DNA of 64,000 nucleotides. Source: Sphingomonas ginkgonis. GTDB taxonomy: Bacteria; Pseudomonadota; Alphaproteobacteria; Sphingomonadales; Sphingomonadaceae. The stretch is taken from contig NZ_RWJF01000001.1 of the NCBI RefSeq assembly GCF_003970925.1, forward strand, positions 552,501 through 616,500, read 5' to 3'. The notes beneath the pieces are model-generated. The model was not told where the DNA came from, searched no databases, and was given only the letters and a program-made list of their open reading frames with translations. The position numbers were made by a program, and so were the translations under genes. Below are positions 1-9,587 of this stretch, piece by piece (position 1 is the first letter of the stretch; each line of letters opens with the position of its first letter).

Positions 1-31
1 CCTCCCCATGCGCGCAGCATAGGCAGGCTGA

Positions 32-39
32 ATACGTAT
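32..39. promoter_or_regulatory. Possible operator palindrome upstream of the starch-locus receptor
   Basis: The 8-base perfect palindrome ATACGTAT lies in an AT-richer patch about 118 bases before the receptor start. LacI-family repressors of sugar loci bind palindromes centred on CG, and this one is. No regulator gene is visible because the window begins here. I see no convincing -35/-10 pair. The assignment is an inference from position and symmetry alone. Confidence 0.2.
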
Positions 40-156
40 GTATAGCGACCGGCCCGGTTCCCCAGCCGAAAAGCCTTGATAATCATGCACGTGAGAAGCG
101 CGGGTTCGCCGTGCCAATGGCTCGTGGCCGATGCGGCCAGGGAGAGGGGATCAAGA

Positions 157-3030
157 ATGCTGACGAACAAGACGCGTATCGGCCTGGCGCTGGCCGTGAG
201 CCCGATGGCGCTGATGGCGGCGACTCCGGCAGTGGCGCAGAGCACCACCGCGCCCGCCACGCCGCAGCCGACCGGGCCGCAGACCGGCGAGACTCCGGAC
301 CAGACTCCGTCGCCGAGTGCGGCGCCCAAGGGTGCCGACAACACCGCCGAGAACAGCCCGGCGGACAATGCGATCGTCGTCACCGGCATCCGCGCGTCGC
401 TCGCCGCGTCCGAGCGGATCAAGAAGAACAATCCGGTCATCGTCGAGGCGATCTCGGCCGAGGACATCGGCAAGCTTCCCGACGTGTCGATCGCCGACTC
501 GCTGGCTCGCCTGCCCGGCGTGACCGCGCAGCGTCTCGAGGGCCGCGACCAGCGTCTCTCCATCCGCGGCCTCGGTCCGGACTTCGGCGTGACCCTCCTC
601 AACGGTCGCGAGCAGGTCACCGTCGGCGACAACCGCGGCGTCGAATACGACCAGTATCCGTCGGAGTTCTTCCGCAACGTCGTCGTCTACAAGTCGGCCA
701 ACGCTTCGGTCGTGCCGTCGGGCATTGCCGGCACGGTCGATCTCCGCACCCTTCGGCCGCTCAATGAGAAGCCGACCCTGGCCGTGCAGCTGCGCGGGCA
801 GATGAACAGCCATAAGAGCCTCAACCCGGAGGTGAAGCGGACCGGCTATCGCGCGTCGGGCACTTATGTCGACCGCTTCGCGCACGACACGATCGGCGTT
901 GCGATCGGCGTCTCGACCATGACCCAGCCGACGCAGAACGAGCGCTACAACGCTTGGGGCTTCCCGAACTCGACCGCGACCGGCGGCAACCTGCTGCTCG
1001 GCGGTGCCAAGCCCTATGTCGAGTCGAGCAAGCTGCAGCGGACCGGCGTGGTCGGCACGCTCGAGTTCAAGCCGAGCGATCGCTGGCACACCACGCTCGA
1101 CGTGCTCTACTCCAAGTTCAAGGAGACCCAGTACCTGCGCGGGATCGAGTTCCCGATCGCGCCGGACTGGGGTTCGAACGCCACCATCACCAACTACACT
1201 GCGTCGAACGGCCTGGTGACCGATGCGACGGTGAGTGGTGTGGTTGGGGTGGTCCGCAACGACTATAATCGCCGCAACGCCAATAATTTCTCTATCGGCT
1301 TCAACAACGTCGTGTCGCTGACCGACCGCGTCCGCTTCACCCTCGACGAGAGCTGGAGCCGCGCCAAGCGCACCGACTTCCTGCTCGAGAACTATACCGG
1401 CACCGGCTACAACCAGAGCGGCGCCAAGGACACGATCCACATCAGCCAGAACAGCGACGGCACGTTCGACATCGTCCCGACGCTCAACTACGGCAACGCG
1501 TCCAACCTCGTCATCACCGACCCGCGCGGCTGGGGCTACAACGGCACCGAGGCGGTGGTCCAGGCGGGCTTCCTCAACCGGCCGTCGTTCAAGGACGACC
1601 TGAAGTCGATCCGCGCCAGCCTCGACGGCGATCTCGACGGCTTCTTCAACAAGTGGGAAGTCGGCGCGGTCTACTCGCGGCGTTCGAAGACGTCGTCCTA
1701 TTCGTCGGCGTTCCTCTGCCCGAAGGACGGCAACCCGAGCTGCACCGTGTCGAGCGGCACCGCGCTGTCCGCCCCGATCCCGCAGGACGCAATCGTCGGG
1801 ACCGTTCCGCTCGCCTACCTTGGCGTGCCGAGCATGATCGCGCTCAACCCGCTCTACCTCTACAACAACGTCTATGACGCGGCGCCGGACAACCGGCCCG
1901 ACAGCCTGGCGCGCGACTACAACGTCACCGAGAAGGTGCTGACCGGCTACGCGCAGATCAACATCGACTCGCGTCTCGGCGCGATCCCGGTGACCGGCGC
2001 GATCGGCGCCCAGGTCGTCCATTCCGACCAGGGCTCGAGCGGCTTCACCTCGAGCTTCTCGGCCGGCCCGCCGCCGGTCGTCACCGTCGCGACCATCGAC
2101 GGCGGCTCGAAGTATACCGACTTCCTGCCGAGCGCGGCGCTGGCCTTCCAGGTCGTTCCATCGGGCTTCCTGAAGCTCGGCGTCAGCAAGACGATGATCC
2201 GGCCGCGGCTCGACCAGGAGCGGGTGACCTCGGTGGTGAGCTTCAACGCTGCCAACATCGGTCGCTACGACCCGTCGCTGTTCCCCGTGTTCAGCGCCTA
2301 CGGCGGCAACGCTCAGCTGAAGCCCTACAAGTCGCTCAACTTCGACGGCTCGGCGGAATATTATTTCCGCAAGGGCGGCTATGTCTCGCTGAGCGCCTAC
2401 TACAAGCGGCTGACCAACTACGTCGATCCTAACCGCAGCTTCGCGTTCGACTTCGCGCCCTATGCGGCGCTGCTGGATCCGGCGACCCGCGCGCTGGTCC
2501 AGGGCAAGACGGTCGGGCTCGTTTCCGGACCGGCGAACGACGGCAAGGGCCACATCCTCGGCCAGGAGCTGACGGTCTCGCTGCCCTTCTCGAACTTCGT
2601 CCCGGCGCTCGACGGCTTCGGCTTCTTCGGCTCGATCGCGCATGTCTCGAGCAAGGTGCGCTATGCCAGCCAGCCGACGCCGATCGATATCCCGGGTCTG
2701 TCGAAGTATGTCGGCACCGCCGAGGGCTATTTCGAGAAGCACGGGTTCCAGGCGCGGGTGAGCTATCGCTATCGCAGCAAGTTCATCGGCGAGGTTGCCG
2801 GCCTTTCCGCGACGCCGACCTTCCGTACCGCCAAGCCCGAGGGCATCCTCGATGCGCAGGTCGGCTACGAGTTCCAGGGCGGCTTCATGCACGGGCTGTC
2901 GATCACGGCGCAGGCCAAGAACCTGACCAACCGACCGTTCGTCACTTACGAGAACGACGATACGCGCCGGGTCATCGACTATCAGAAGTATGGCCGGGAC
3001 TATTATCTGACCCTCGCCTACAAGTTCTGA
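157..3030 (+). CDS. TonB-dependent receptor, starch/maltodextrin-locus type
   Basis: Outer-membrane active transporter of 957 residues, energised by TonB/ExbBD. The N-terminus is a signal peptide ending near PAVAQ, followed by a Pro/Thr-rich linker, a TonB-box-like stretch (AIVVTG) and a plug domain with the IRGLG motif and LLNGRE. The remainder is a beta-barrel ending in the terminal Phe expected for outer-membrane insertion (LTLAYKF). I chose the ATG at 157 because it gives a clean signal peptide behind a purine-rich GGGAGAGGGG Shine-Dalgarno region; the frame stays open further upstream. It resembles the Xanthomonas/Caulobacter TonB receptor family used for carbohydrates. Two GH13 enzymes downstream suggest that it imports maltodextrins, which is an inference. 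Confidence 0.93.
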   Translation: MLTNKTRIGLALAVSPMALMAATPAVAQSTTAPATPQPTGPQTGETPDQTPSPSAAPKGADNTAENSPADNAIVVTGIRASLAASERIKKNNPVIVEAISAEDIGKLPDVSIADSLARLPGVTAQRLEGRDQRLSIRGLGPDFGVTLLNGREQVTVGDNRGVEYDQYPSEFFRNVVVYKSANASVVPSGIAGTVDLRTLRPLNEKPTLAVQLRGQMNSHKSLNPEVKRTGYRASGTYVDRFAHDTIGVAIGVSTMTQPTQNERYNAWGFPNSTATGGNLLLGGAKPYVESSKLQRTGVVGTLEFKPSDRWHTTLDVLYSKFKETQYLRGIEFPIAPDWGSNATITNYTASNGLVTDATVSGVVGVVRNDYNRRNANNFSIGFNNVVSLTDRVRFTLDESWSRAKRTDFLLENYTGTGYNQSGAKDTIHISQNSDGTFDIVPTLNYGNASNLVITDPRGWGYNGTEAVVQAGFLNRPSFKDDLKSIRASLDGDLDGFFNKWEVGAVYSRRSKTSSYSSAFLCPKDGNPSCTVSSGTALSAPIPQDAIVGTVPLAYLGVPSMIALNPLYLYNNVYDAAPDNRPDSLARDYNVTEKVLTGYAQINIDSRLGAIPVTGAIGAQVVHSDQGSSGFTSSFSAGPPPVVTVATIDGGSKYTDFLPSAALAFQVVPSGFLKLGVSKTMIRPRLDQERVTSVVSFNAANIGRYDPSLFPVFSAYGGNAQLKPYKSLNFDGSAEYYFRKGGYVSLSAYYKRLTNYVDPNRSFAFDFAPYAALLDPATRALVQGKTVGLVSGPANDGKGHILGQELTVSLPFSNFVPALDGFGFFGSIAHVSSKVRYASQPTPIDIPGLSKYVGTAEGYFEKHGFQARVSYRYRSKFIGEVAGLSATPTFRTAKPEGILDAQVGYEFQGGFMHGLSITAQAKNLTNRPFVTYENDDTRRVIDYQKYGRDYYLTLAYKF

Positions 3031-3037
3031 TGCGTAG

Positions 3038-3080
3038 CGGCGGTCGCCCTCGCGGGCGGCCGCCGTCCAGCTTCGGACGG
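3038..3080 (+). other. Intercistronic hairpins between receptor and halogenase genes
   Basis: Directly after the receptor stop, 3038-3049 pairs with 3054-3065 over 12 base pairs (one G-U) around a TCGC loop. A second stem, 3063-3068 with 3075-3080, shares three bases with the first, so the two compete in part. No T-run follows, so this is not a classic intrinsic terminator. It may limit read-through or protect the receptor mRNA end, allowing high receptor and lower enzyme expression from one operon. Only the pairing is seen; the role is inferred. Confidence 0.5.
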
Positions 3081-3124
3081 CTCATGCCCGGCCATCCACC
3101 TCGGCCGTCGGCAGGAGATTGGAC

Positions 3125-4639
3125 GTGAACCCCAACCCGACCCAGACCAGGATCGCGATAATCGGCGGCGGGACCGCCGGCTGGATGTCGGCGGCATTGC
3201 TGTCGAACTTCGTCGCGGGCGGGGACTTCCGGATCGAGCTGGTCGAGAGCGAGGCCATCGGGACGGTTGGCGTCGGCGAAGCCACGATTCCGCAGATCAA
3301 CCTCTACAACCAGGCGCTCGGGATCGACGAGGACGAGTTCCTCGCGGCGACCCAGGGCAGCTACAAGCTGGGCATCGAGTTCGTCGACTGGAGCCGGCGC
3401 GGCCACCGCTACATGCACGCGTTCGGCGAGGTCGGGCGCGACATCGGAGTCGTTCCCTTCCACCATTATTGGCATCGCGCTCGCGAGCTCGGGCTGGCCG
3501 GCGAGCTTGCCGCCTATTCGCTCAACGAGACGGCGGCGCGGGCGGGGCGGATGCAGCGCGGGCCGCTCAAGACCACCAACGTCGTCCCGCCGATGCCCTA
3601 CGCCTTCCACTTCGACGCGTCGCTGTACGCGGCCTACCTGCGCCGTCTCGCGGAGCAGCGCGGCGTCGTTCGCCGCGAGGGACGGATCGTCTCGGTCGAG
3701 CGCGACGGCGAGAGCGGCGACGTCACCGAGGTCCGGCTCGAGAGCGGAGAGGCGATCGCCGCCGATCTCTTCCTCGACTGCTCGGGCTTCCGCGGACTGC
3801 TGATCGAGGAAACACTGTCGACCGGCTTTCATGACTGGTCGAACTGGCTGCCGTGCGACCGCGCCCTCGCGGTTCCCTGCGCAGCGGCGGCGGAGCTGAC
3901 GCCCTACACCCGCTCGACCGCGCTCGAAGCGGGCTGGCAGTGGCGCATCCCGCTCCAGCACCGGACCGGCAACGGGCATGTCTACTGTTCCGGCTTCACC
4001 AGCGACGAGGCGGCGGCCGAGCTCCTGCTCGCGGGACTGGACGGGGAGGCGCTCGCCGAGCCGCGGCCGCTGCGCTTCACCGCCGGGATGCGGCGCAAGG
4101 CTTGGAACCACAATGTCATCGCGGTCGGTCTCGCTTCGGGCTTTCTCGAGCCGCTCGAGTCCACCTCGATCCACCTCGTCCAGTCGGCCTTGTCGCGGCT
4201 GGTGAAGATGCTTCCGCGCGGCAAGGGGGACGCGGCGGTCGCGGCAGAGTTCAACCGCCAGGCCGCGGAGGAATATGAGTCCATCCGCGACTTCATCATC
4301 CTCCACTACAAGGCCACCGAGCGCGACGACAGCGCCTTCTGGCGGCACTGCGCGGCGATGCCGATCCCCGACAGCCTTGCCGAGCGGATCTCGCTGTTCC
4401 GCGAGGCCGGCCACATCTTCCGCCGCGGCGAGGAGCTGTTCACGGTGGTCGGCTGGCTCCAGGTCCTCGTCGGGCAGGGCGTCCTTCCCGCGTCGCACCA
4501 TCCGCTCGCCGACCATGTCGAGCCGGCCGACCTCGAATCCTACATGCAAACCTTCGAGGCGCTGATGCGGCGGGAGGCGGCGCAGATGCCGCGTCACGCC
4601 GACTTCATCGCCCGCCATGGAGCCGCTCAAGCCGCATGA
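3125..4639 (+). CDS. Flavin-dependent (tryptophan) halogenase-family protein 1
   Basis: A 504-residue FAD protein of the tryptophan halogenase family (PF04820). The FAD-binding GGGTAGW motif is at residues 14-20, a lysine equivalent to catalytic Lys79 of PrnA is at Lys81 (SYKLGIEF), and the WxWxIP signature is at 271-276 (WQWRIP), nearly the same position as in PrnA. The GTG at 3125 is preferred because AGGAG at 3113-3117 gives a 7-base spacing; an in-frame TTG at 3119 is too close. The stop overlaps the amylase start. The intact motifs suggest a working flavin enzyme, but its position in a starch operon makes a tryptophan substrate doubtful. The substrate is unknown. Confidence 0.9.
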   Translation: MNPNPTQTRIAIIGGGTAGWMSAALLSNFVAGGDFRIELVESEAIGTVGVGEATIPQINLYNQALGIDEDEFLAATQGSYKLGIEFVDWSRRGHRYMHAFGEVGRDIGVVPFHHYWHRARELGLAGELAAYSLNETAARAGRMQRGPLKTTNVVPPMPYAFHFDASLYAAYLRRLAEQRGVVRREGRIVSVERDGESGDVTEVRLESGEAIAADLFLDCSGFRGLLIEETLSTGFHDWSNWLPCDRALAVPCAAAAELTPYTRSTALEAGWQWRIPLQHRTGNGHVYCSGFTSDEAAAELLLAGLDGEALAEPRPLRFTAGMRRKAWNHNVIAVGLASGFLEPLESTSIHLVQSALSRLVKMLPRGKGDAAVAAEFNRQAAEEYESIRDFIILHYKATERDDSAFWRHCAAMPIPDSLAERISLFREAGHIFRRGEELFTVVGWLQVLVGQGVLPASHHPLADHVEPADLESYMQTFEALMRREAAQMPRHADFIARHGAAQAA

Positions 4640-6429
4640 TGTCCCTGCTCGCCTTTGCCGCGGCCAGTCTCGCTTCGCCGCCGGCGCCCGACTATCGCGC
4701 CCGTCTGCCGCAGGACGAGGTCATCTACTTCCTCCTGCCCGACCGGTTCGAGAACGGCGACCCGCGCAACGATCGGGGCGGCTACAAGGGCGGGCGGCTA
4801 CAGACCGGGTTCGATCCGGCGGCGCGCGGGTTCTATCATGGCGGCGACCTCAAAGGCCTGACCCGCCGGCTCGACTATATCCAGGGGTTGGGCGTCACCG
4901 CGATCTGGGTCGGGCCGATCTTCGTCAACAAGCCGGTGCAGGGTCCTCCGGGGCAGGAGAGCGCAGGCTATCACGGCTACTGGATCACCGACTTCACGCG
5001 GGTGGATCCGCATCTCGGCACCAACGAGGACTTCGCCCGCCTGGTCGAGGCGGCGCACGCGCGCGGGATGAAGGTCTACATGGACATCATCGCCAACCAC
5101 ACCGCCGACGTGATCAAGTATCGCGAATGCGAAGCGGCGCGGAGCTGCCCGTTCCGCTCGGTCGCCGACTACCCCTACCAGCGCCGCGGCGGCATCGCGG
5201 GAGCGCCGATCAACCCGGGGTTCGCCGGCGAACAGGAGCTGAGCGCGGCCAACTTCGGGCGGCTCACCAAACCTAGCTACGCCTATGACGTGTTCGTCCC
5301 CAAGGGCGAGGAGCACGTCAAGAAGCCGGACTGGCTGAACGACCCGCTTTTCTACCACAACCGCGGCGATTCGACCTTCGAGGGCGAGAGCGTCACCACC
5401 GGCGATTTCAGCGGGCTCGACGACCTGTTCACCGAGAACCCGCGGGTGGTCGCCGGCATGATCGACATCTACGGCAACTGGATCGACCGGTTCGGGATCG
5501 ACGGTTTCCGGGTCGATACCGCGCAGCATGTGAACCCGCAGTTCTGGGCCGCCTTCGTGCCGGCGATGACCGAACGCGCGAGGGTGCGGGGCATCCCCAA
5601 CTTCACGGTGTTCGGGGAAGCCTTCACCCAGGAGATGGACCCGGCGCACACCGCCGTCCACACGCGGGTCGACCGCTTCCCCGCCATGCTCGACTTCCCG
5701 TTCGCCGTGGCGGTGATCGACACGGTGGCGCGCAACAAGGGGACCAGCGAGCTCGCCCGCCTGTTCCGCGCCGACCCCATCTACGACGGCGGGGCGAAGG
5801 GAGCGCAGCAGCTGCCGACCTTCCTCGGCAACCACGACGCGGGCCGCTTCGCCATGTTCGTCCGCCAGGCCAACCCGCAGGCGAGCGACGCCGAGCAGCT
5901 GGCGCGCGTCGAGCTGGGCTATGCGATGCTGCTGACCCTGCGCGGCGTGCCGACCATTTACTCGGGCGACGAGCAGGGCTTCGCCGGCACCGGCGGCGAC
6001 CAGTCGGCGCGCCAGGACATGTTCGCGAGCAAGGTGGCGGAGTACAACAGCGACAGGCTGGTCGGGACGACCGCGACCACCGCTCGCGCCAACTTCGACA
6101 CCCGCCACCCGCTGTACCGCGCGATCGCGGCGCTGGCGAAGATCCGCAGCGCCAGTCAGGCGCTGCGGCGCGGACTGCAGACGATCCGCTTCGCCGCCGA
6201 CAAGCCGGGGTTGTTCGCGGTATCGCGGTTCGATCCCGACGACGGCCGCGAGACGCTGCTGCTGTTCAACACCTCGGGCCAGCCGCTCACCCAGAACGTG
6301 ACCGTGGAGACCCGCTCCGCCGCGTTCTCCGCCGCGGTCGGCCCCTGTCCCGCCCGCGCGCAAGCCCCGGGCAGCGTTCGCGTCACCCTGCCGGCGTTCG
6401 GTTATGCGGTCTGCCATGCAGCACGCTGA
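4636..6429 (+). CDS. GH13 alpha-amylase/cyclomaltodextrinase family enzyme, exported
   Basis: A 597-residue glycoside hydrolase family 13 enzyme that should hydrolyse alpha-1,4-glucans. The catalytic triad is visible: nucleophile Asp294 (GFRVDT), acid/base Glu328 (FGEAF) and transition-state Asp401 (GNHDAGRF). Region I is IIANHT. The short hydrophobic N-terminus (LLAFAAASLASPPAP) looks like a signal peptide, which suggests the periplasm or outer surface. The ATG at 4636 overlaps the preceding TGA, so translation is probably coupled. It likely shortens dextrins imported by the receptor at 157 and feeds the glucosidase downstream. Exact bond specificity cannot be read from the sequence. Confidence 0.92.
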   Translation: MMSLLAFAAASLASPPAPDYRARLPQDEVIYFLLPDRFENGDPRNDRGGYKGGRLQTGFDPAARGFYHGGDLKGLTRRLDYIQGLGVTAIWVGPIFVNKPVQGPPGQESAGYHGYWITDFTRVDPHLGTNEDFARLVEAAHARGMKVYMDIIANHTADVIKYRECEAARSCPFRSVADYPYQRRGGIAGAPINPGFAGEQELSAANFGRLTKPSYAYDVFVPKGEEHVKKPDWLNDPLFYHNRGDSTFEGESVTTGDFSGLDDLFTENPRVVAGMIDIYGNWIDRFGIDGFRVDTAQHVNPQFWAAFVPAMTERARVRGIPNFTVFGEAFTQEMDPAHTAVHTRVDRFPAMLDFPFAVAVIDTVARNKGTSELARLFRADPIYDGGAKGAQQLPTFLGNHDAGRFAMFVRQANPQASDAEQLARVELGYAMLLTLRGVPTIYSGDEQGFAGTGGDQSARQDMFASKVAEYNSDRLVGTTATTARANFDTRHPLYRAIAALAKIRSASQALRRGLQTIRFAADKPGLFAVSRFDPDDGRETLLLFNTSGQPLTQNVTVETRSAAFSAAVGPCPARAQAPGSVRVTLPAFGYAVCHAAR

Positions 6430-8038
6430 CGTCGCGCGCTCGCGGCTCGCCGCCACGGCGCCGGAGCCCTGGTGGAAGGGCGCCGCCATCTACCAGATCT
6501 ATCCGCGCAGCTTTGCCGACAGCAACGGCGACGGCATCGGCGACCTGCCGGGGATCACGGCGCATCTCGGCCATGTCGCCAGCCTCGGCGTGGACGCGAT
6601 CTGGATCTCGCCCTTCTTCACCTCGCCCCAGAAGGATTTCGGCTACGACGTCGCCGACTATCGCAGCGTCGACCCGATCTTCGGCAGCAACGGCGACTTC
6701 GACCGGCTGATCGCCCGCGCGCACGCGCTGGGATTGAAGGTCATGGTCGACCTCGTCTTCTCGCATACGTCCGACGAGCATGGCTGGTTCAAGGAGAGCC
6801 GGGCGAGCCGCGACGGCGACAAGGCCGACTGGTACGTCTGGGCGGACGCAAAGGACGACGGCTCGCCTCCGACCAACTGGCAATCGGTGTTCGGCGGTCC
6901 GAGCTGGACGTGGGACGCGCGGCGCGGCCAATATTATCTGCACAATTTCCTGCGCGAGCAGCCGCAGCTGAACGGGCACAACCCGGAGGTGCAGAACGCG
7001 CTGCTCGACGTCGTTCGCTACTGGCTGGAGAAGGGCGTCGACGGCTTCCGCTTCGACGCGATCAACTTCGCGATGCACGACCCCGAGCTGCGCGACAATC
7101 CGCCGGCCGCGCCGGGGGGCAAGCGGACCAGGCCGTTCGATTTCCAGGAGCAGATTTACAACCAGTCGCATCCCGACATCGTCCGCTTCATCGAGCGGCT
7201 TCGCTCGCTGATCGACGCCTATGACGGCCGCTTCGCCATGGCGGAGGTCGGCGGCAAGCGGGCGATCGAGGAGATGCACCAGTTCACGCGCGGGGGCACG
7301 CGGCTGAACAGCGCCTACGGCTTCGACTTCCTCTATGCCGAGCAGCTAACCCCGGCGCTGGTCGCGGCCTCGGCGGCGGCTTGGCCGGACGCTCCCGAGA
7401 CCGGCTGGCCAAGCTGGGCCTTCGAGAACCACGATGCCCCGCGCGCCGTCTCGCGGTGGGTCGCGGCGGATCAGCGCGACAGGTTCGCGCGAACCAAGAT
7501 GCTGCTGCTGGCGTCGCTCCGGGGCTCGATCATCATCTACCAGGGCGAGGAACTGGGGCTGACGCAGGTCGATGTTCCGTTCGAACAGCTGCAGGATCCG
7601 GAAGCGATCGCCAACTGGCCGCAGACGCTGAGCCGCGACGGCGCGCGCACGCCGATGCCGTGGAGTGCCGACGCTCCCCACGGCGGCTTCACCGAAGGTC
7701 GGCCCTGGCTTCCGCTCGGTCCCGATCACCGCGATCTCGCGGTCGACCGGCAGGAGAAGGCGCCGGGCTCGATGCTCGCGGCGACCCGGAGGGCGCTTGC
7801 GCTGCGGCGGCGCCATGCCGCGCTGCGCACTGGCACGCTGACCATCCTTGAAGCCGGCGAGCAGCTGCTGCGTTTCGAGCGCGAGGAAGGCGACCAGCGG
7901 CTCCGCTGCACCTTCAACCTCAGCGATCGGGACGCCCCACGCAGAACCGCGTCGGGAACCGTGATCGCCAGCGCCGGGGAAGTCGGGACCGACCGGCTTG
8001 GCGCCTATTCGGCGGTGATCGAGGACGTGTCCCGGTGA
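6416..8038 (+). CDS. GH13 alpha-glucosidase (oligo-1,6-glucosidase-like)
   Basis: A 540-residue GH13 enzyme opening with the typical WWKGAAIYQIYPRSF and DGIGDLPGI motifs of alpha-glucosidases and trehalose/isomaltose hydrolases. The catalytic residues are Asp214 (GFRFDA), Glu277 (MAEVGG) and Asp340 (FENHDAPR). No signal peptide is seen, so it probably acts in the cytoplasm on oligosaccharides made by the exported amylase. I chose the ATG at 6416; another in-frame ATG lies at 6404. Both lie inside the end of the amylase gene and neither has a clear ribosome site, which suggests coupled translation. Confidence 0.9.
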   Translation: MQHADVARSRLAATAPEPWWKGAAIYQIYPRSFADSNGDGIGDLPGITAHLGHVASLGVDAIWISPFFTSPQKDFGYDVADYRSVDPIFGSNGDFDRLIARAHALGLKVMVDLVFSHTSDEHGWFKESRASRDGDKADWYVWADAKDDGSPPTNWQSVFGGPSWTWDARRGQYYLHNFLREQPQLNGHNPEVQNALLDVVRYWLEKGVDGFRFDAINFAMHDPELRDNPPAAPGGKRTRPFDFQEQIYNQSHPDIVRFIERLRSLIDAYDGRFAMAEVGGKRAIEEMHQFTRGGTRLNSAYGFDFLYAEQLTPALVAASAAAWPDAPETGWPSWAFENHDAPRAVSRWVAADQRDRFARTKMLLLASLRGSIIIYQGEELGLTQVDVPFEQLQDPEAIANWPQTLSRDGARTPMPWSADAPHGGFTEGRPWLPLGPDHRDLAVDRQEKAPGSMLAATRRALALRRRHAALRTGTLTILEAGEQLLRFEREEGDQRLRCTFNLSDRDAPRRTASGTVIASAGEVGTDRLGAYSAVIEDVSR

Positions 8039-8057
8039 GCAGGGGCGTGCCGCTCAG

Positions 8058-9587
8058 GTGAGCGGGGGCGCGCCGCCCAGCATCTGCATCCTCGGCGGGG
8101 GAACCGCGGGATGGATGGCGGCCTGCCTGCTCCAGCAGCGCTGGGGCAGCCGGGGCACCCGGATCACGTTAATCGAGAGCAGCGCCATTCCCATCATCGG
8201 GGTTGGCGAAGGCTCGACTCCCCAGCTGAAGGCCTTCTTCGATGCACTGGGAATCGCCGAGCGCGAGTGGATGCCGCGCTGCCATGCCACCTACAAGACG
8301 GGCATCCAATTCCGCGGCTGGTCCGACCGGCCCGGCTTCGACCAGTATTTCCACCCGTTCCCGACCGCGCTGGATGTCCACACCGCGGGCGACTTCTTCC
8401 ATCATTGCCGGCTTCGGCGGCTCGGCGTCGATGTTCCGGCGCACCCGGACCTGTTCTTCCTCCCGGCCCGCCTCGCCGCCGCCGCGAAGGCGCCGCTCCC
8501 GGCCGCCGATTTCCCGTTCGACACGAGCTACGGCTACCATTTCGACGCCGCCTTGATGGGCAGTTTCCTGCGGGAGGTGGCGACCTCGCGCGGGGTCGTC
8601 CATGCCGATGCTCGAATCGTCGAGACCGTTCTGGCGCCCGATGGCGATGTGGAAGCGCTGCTGGGGGACGATGGGCGCCGGTTCGAGGCCGACCTGTTCG
8701 TCGACGCCAGCGGCTTTCGCGCACTGATCCTCGAAGGCGCCCTTGGCGAGCCGCACCGGAGCTTCGCGGAGAACCTGTTCAACGACCGCGCGGTGGTCGC
8801 TCCGACACCACTTCCCGCGGAGGGTCCGGGGGTATGCACCCGCAGCACGGCCCTGTCGGCGGGCTGGGCCTGGCACATTCCGCTCACGAGCCGCATCGGC
8901 AACGGTTACGTCTATTCGTCGCGCCACTGTTCCGACGAAGCGGCGGCGAGCGAGTTCCGGAGCCATGTCGGGCTGGCTGCCGACGCGGAGGTCCGCCATC
9001 TCGAGATGAAGGTCGGCCGGCTGGAGCGCAGCTGGGTCCGCAACGCGCTGGCGGTGGGGCTGGCGCAGGGCTTCGTCGAACCGCTCGAGGCGACCGCGCT
9101 GCACGTTGTTCTTGCGACAGTTGAGGATTTCATCGCCGCGTTCGAGCAGGAGGGAGCCACTGACCGGACACGGGCCGACTTCAATCGCGGCTGCGCGTCC
9201 CGCATCGAGGGTATCCGCGACTATATCGTCGCCCACTACCGGGCCGCGCCCCGCGGCGACACCCGCTACTGGCAGGAGGCGACCGGCCATGACCAGCTGT
9301 CGGACAGCCTGAAAGCGCTCTTCACCTGCTGGTTCACCGGCCGGGACATGGTCGAGGAAATCGACCGGCAGGGCATTGCTGCTTACTATCCGGCGATCAG
9401 CTGGCACTGCCTGTTCGGCGGCTATGGCAATTTCCCGTCCGTGCTGAGCCCGGTCCCGGACAACGTCCGGGCCGCCGACATGGCCAGGGTCGAGCATTTC
9501 CTGACCGCGTGCGCGGGTCACTATCCCGCTCACTCCGCGGCGCTGGAAAGGCTCGATCGAGCCGAGCGGGTTGGTTCGCCTGGCTAG
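8058..9587 (+). CDS. Flavin-dependent (tryptophan) halogenase-family protein 2
   Basis: A 509-residue paralogue of the protein at 3125. It has GGGTAGW at residues 13-19, the PrnA-Lys79-like lysine at Lys80 (ATYKTGIQF) and WxWxIP at 270-275 (WAWHIP). The GTG start at 8058 follows the glucosidase stop by 19 bases and has a G-rich stretch (AGGGG at 8041-8045) upstream. It is the last gene of the starch operon, and its end overlaps the end of the convergent efflux lipoprotein gene by four bases. Two divergent copies in one locus suggest two substrates or a two-step role, which is inference. Confidence 0.9.
   Translation: MSGGAPPSICILGGGTAGWMAACLLQQRWGSRGTRITLIESSAIPIIGVGEGSTPQLKAFFDALGIAEREWMPRCHATYKTGIQFRGWSDRPGFDQYFHPFPTALDVHTAGDFFHHCRLRRLGVDVPAHPDLFFLPARLAAAAKAPLPAADFPFDTSYGYHFDAALMGSFLREVATSRGVVHADARIVETVLAPDGDVEALLGDDGRRFEADLFVDASGFRALILEGALGEPHRSFAENLFNDRAVVAPTPLPAEGPGVCTRSTALSAGWAWHIPLTSRIGNGYVYSSRHCSDEAAASEFRSHVGLAADAEVRHLEMKVGRLERSWVRNALAVGLAQGFVEPLEATALHVVLATVEDFIAAFEQEGATDRTRADFNRGCASRIEGIRDYIVAHYRAAPRGDTRYWQEATGHDQLSDSLKALFTCWFTGRDMVEEIDRQGIAAYYPAISWHCLFGGYGNFPSVLSPVPDNVRAADMARVEHFLTACAGHYPAHSAALERLDRAERVGSPG

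Noticed and set aside
151-2892. Long open frame on the minus strand opposite TonB receptor 1
   Set aside because: It mirrors the receptor codons; high G+C coding DNA keeps antisense frames open. The product is Arg/Ala/Asp-rich low complexity with no motif.
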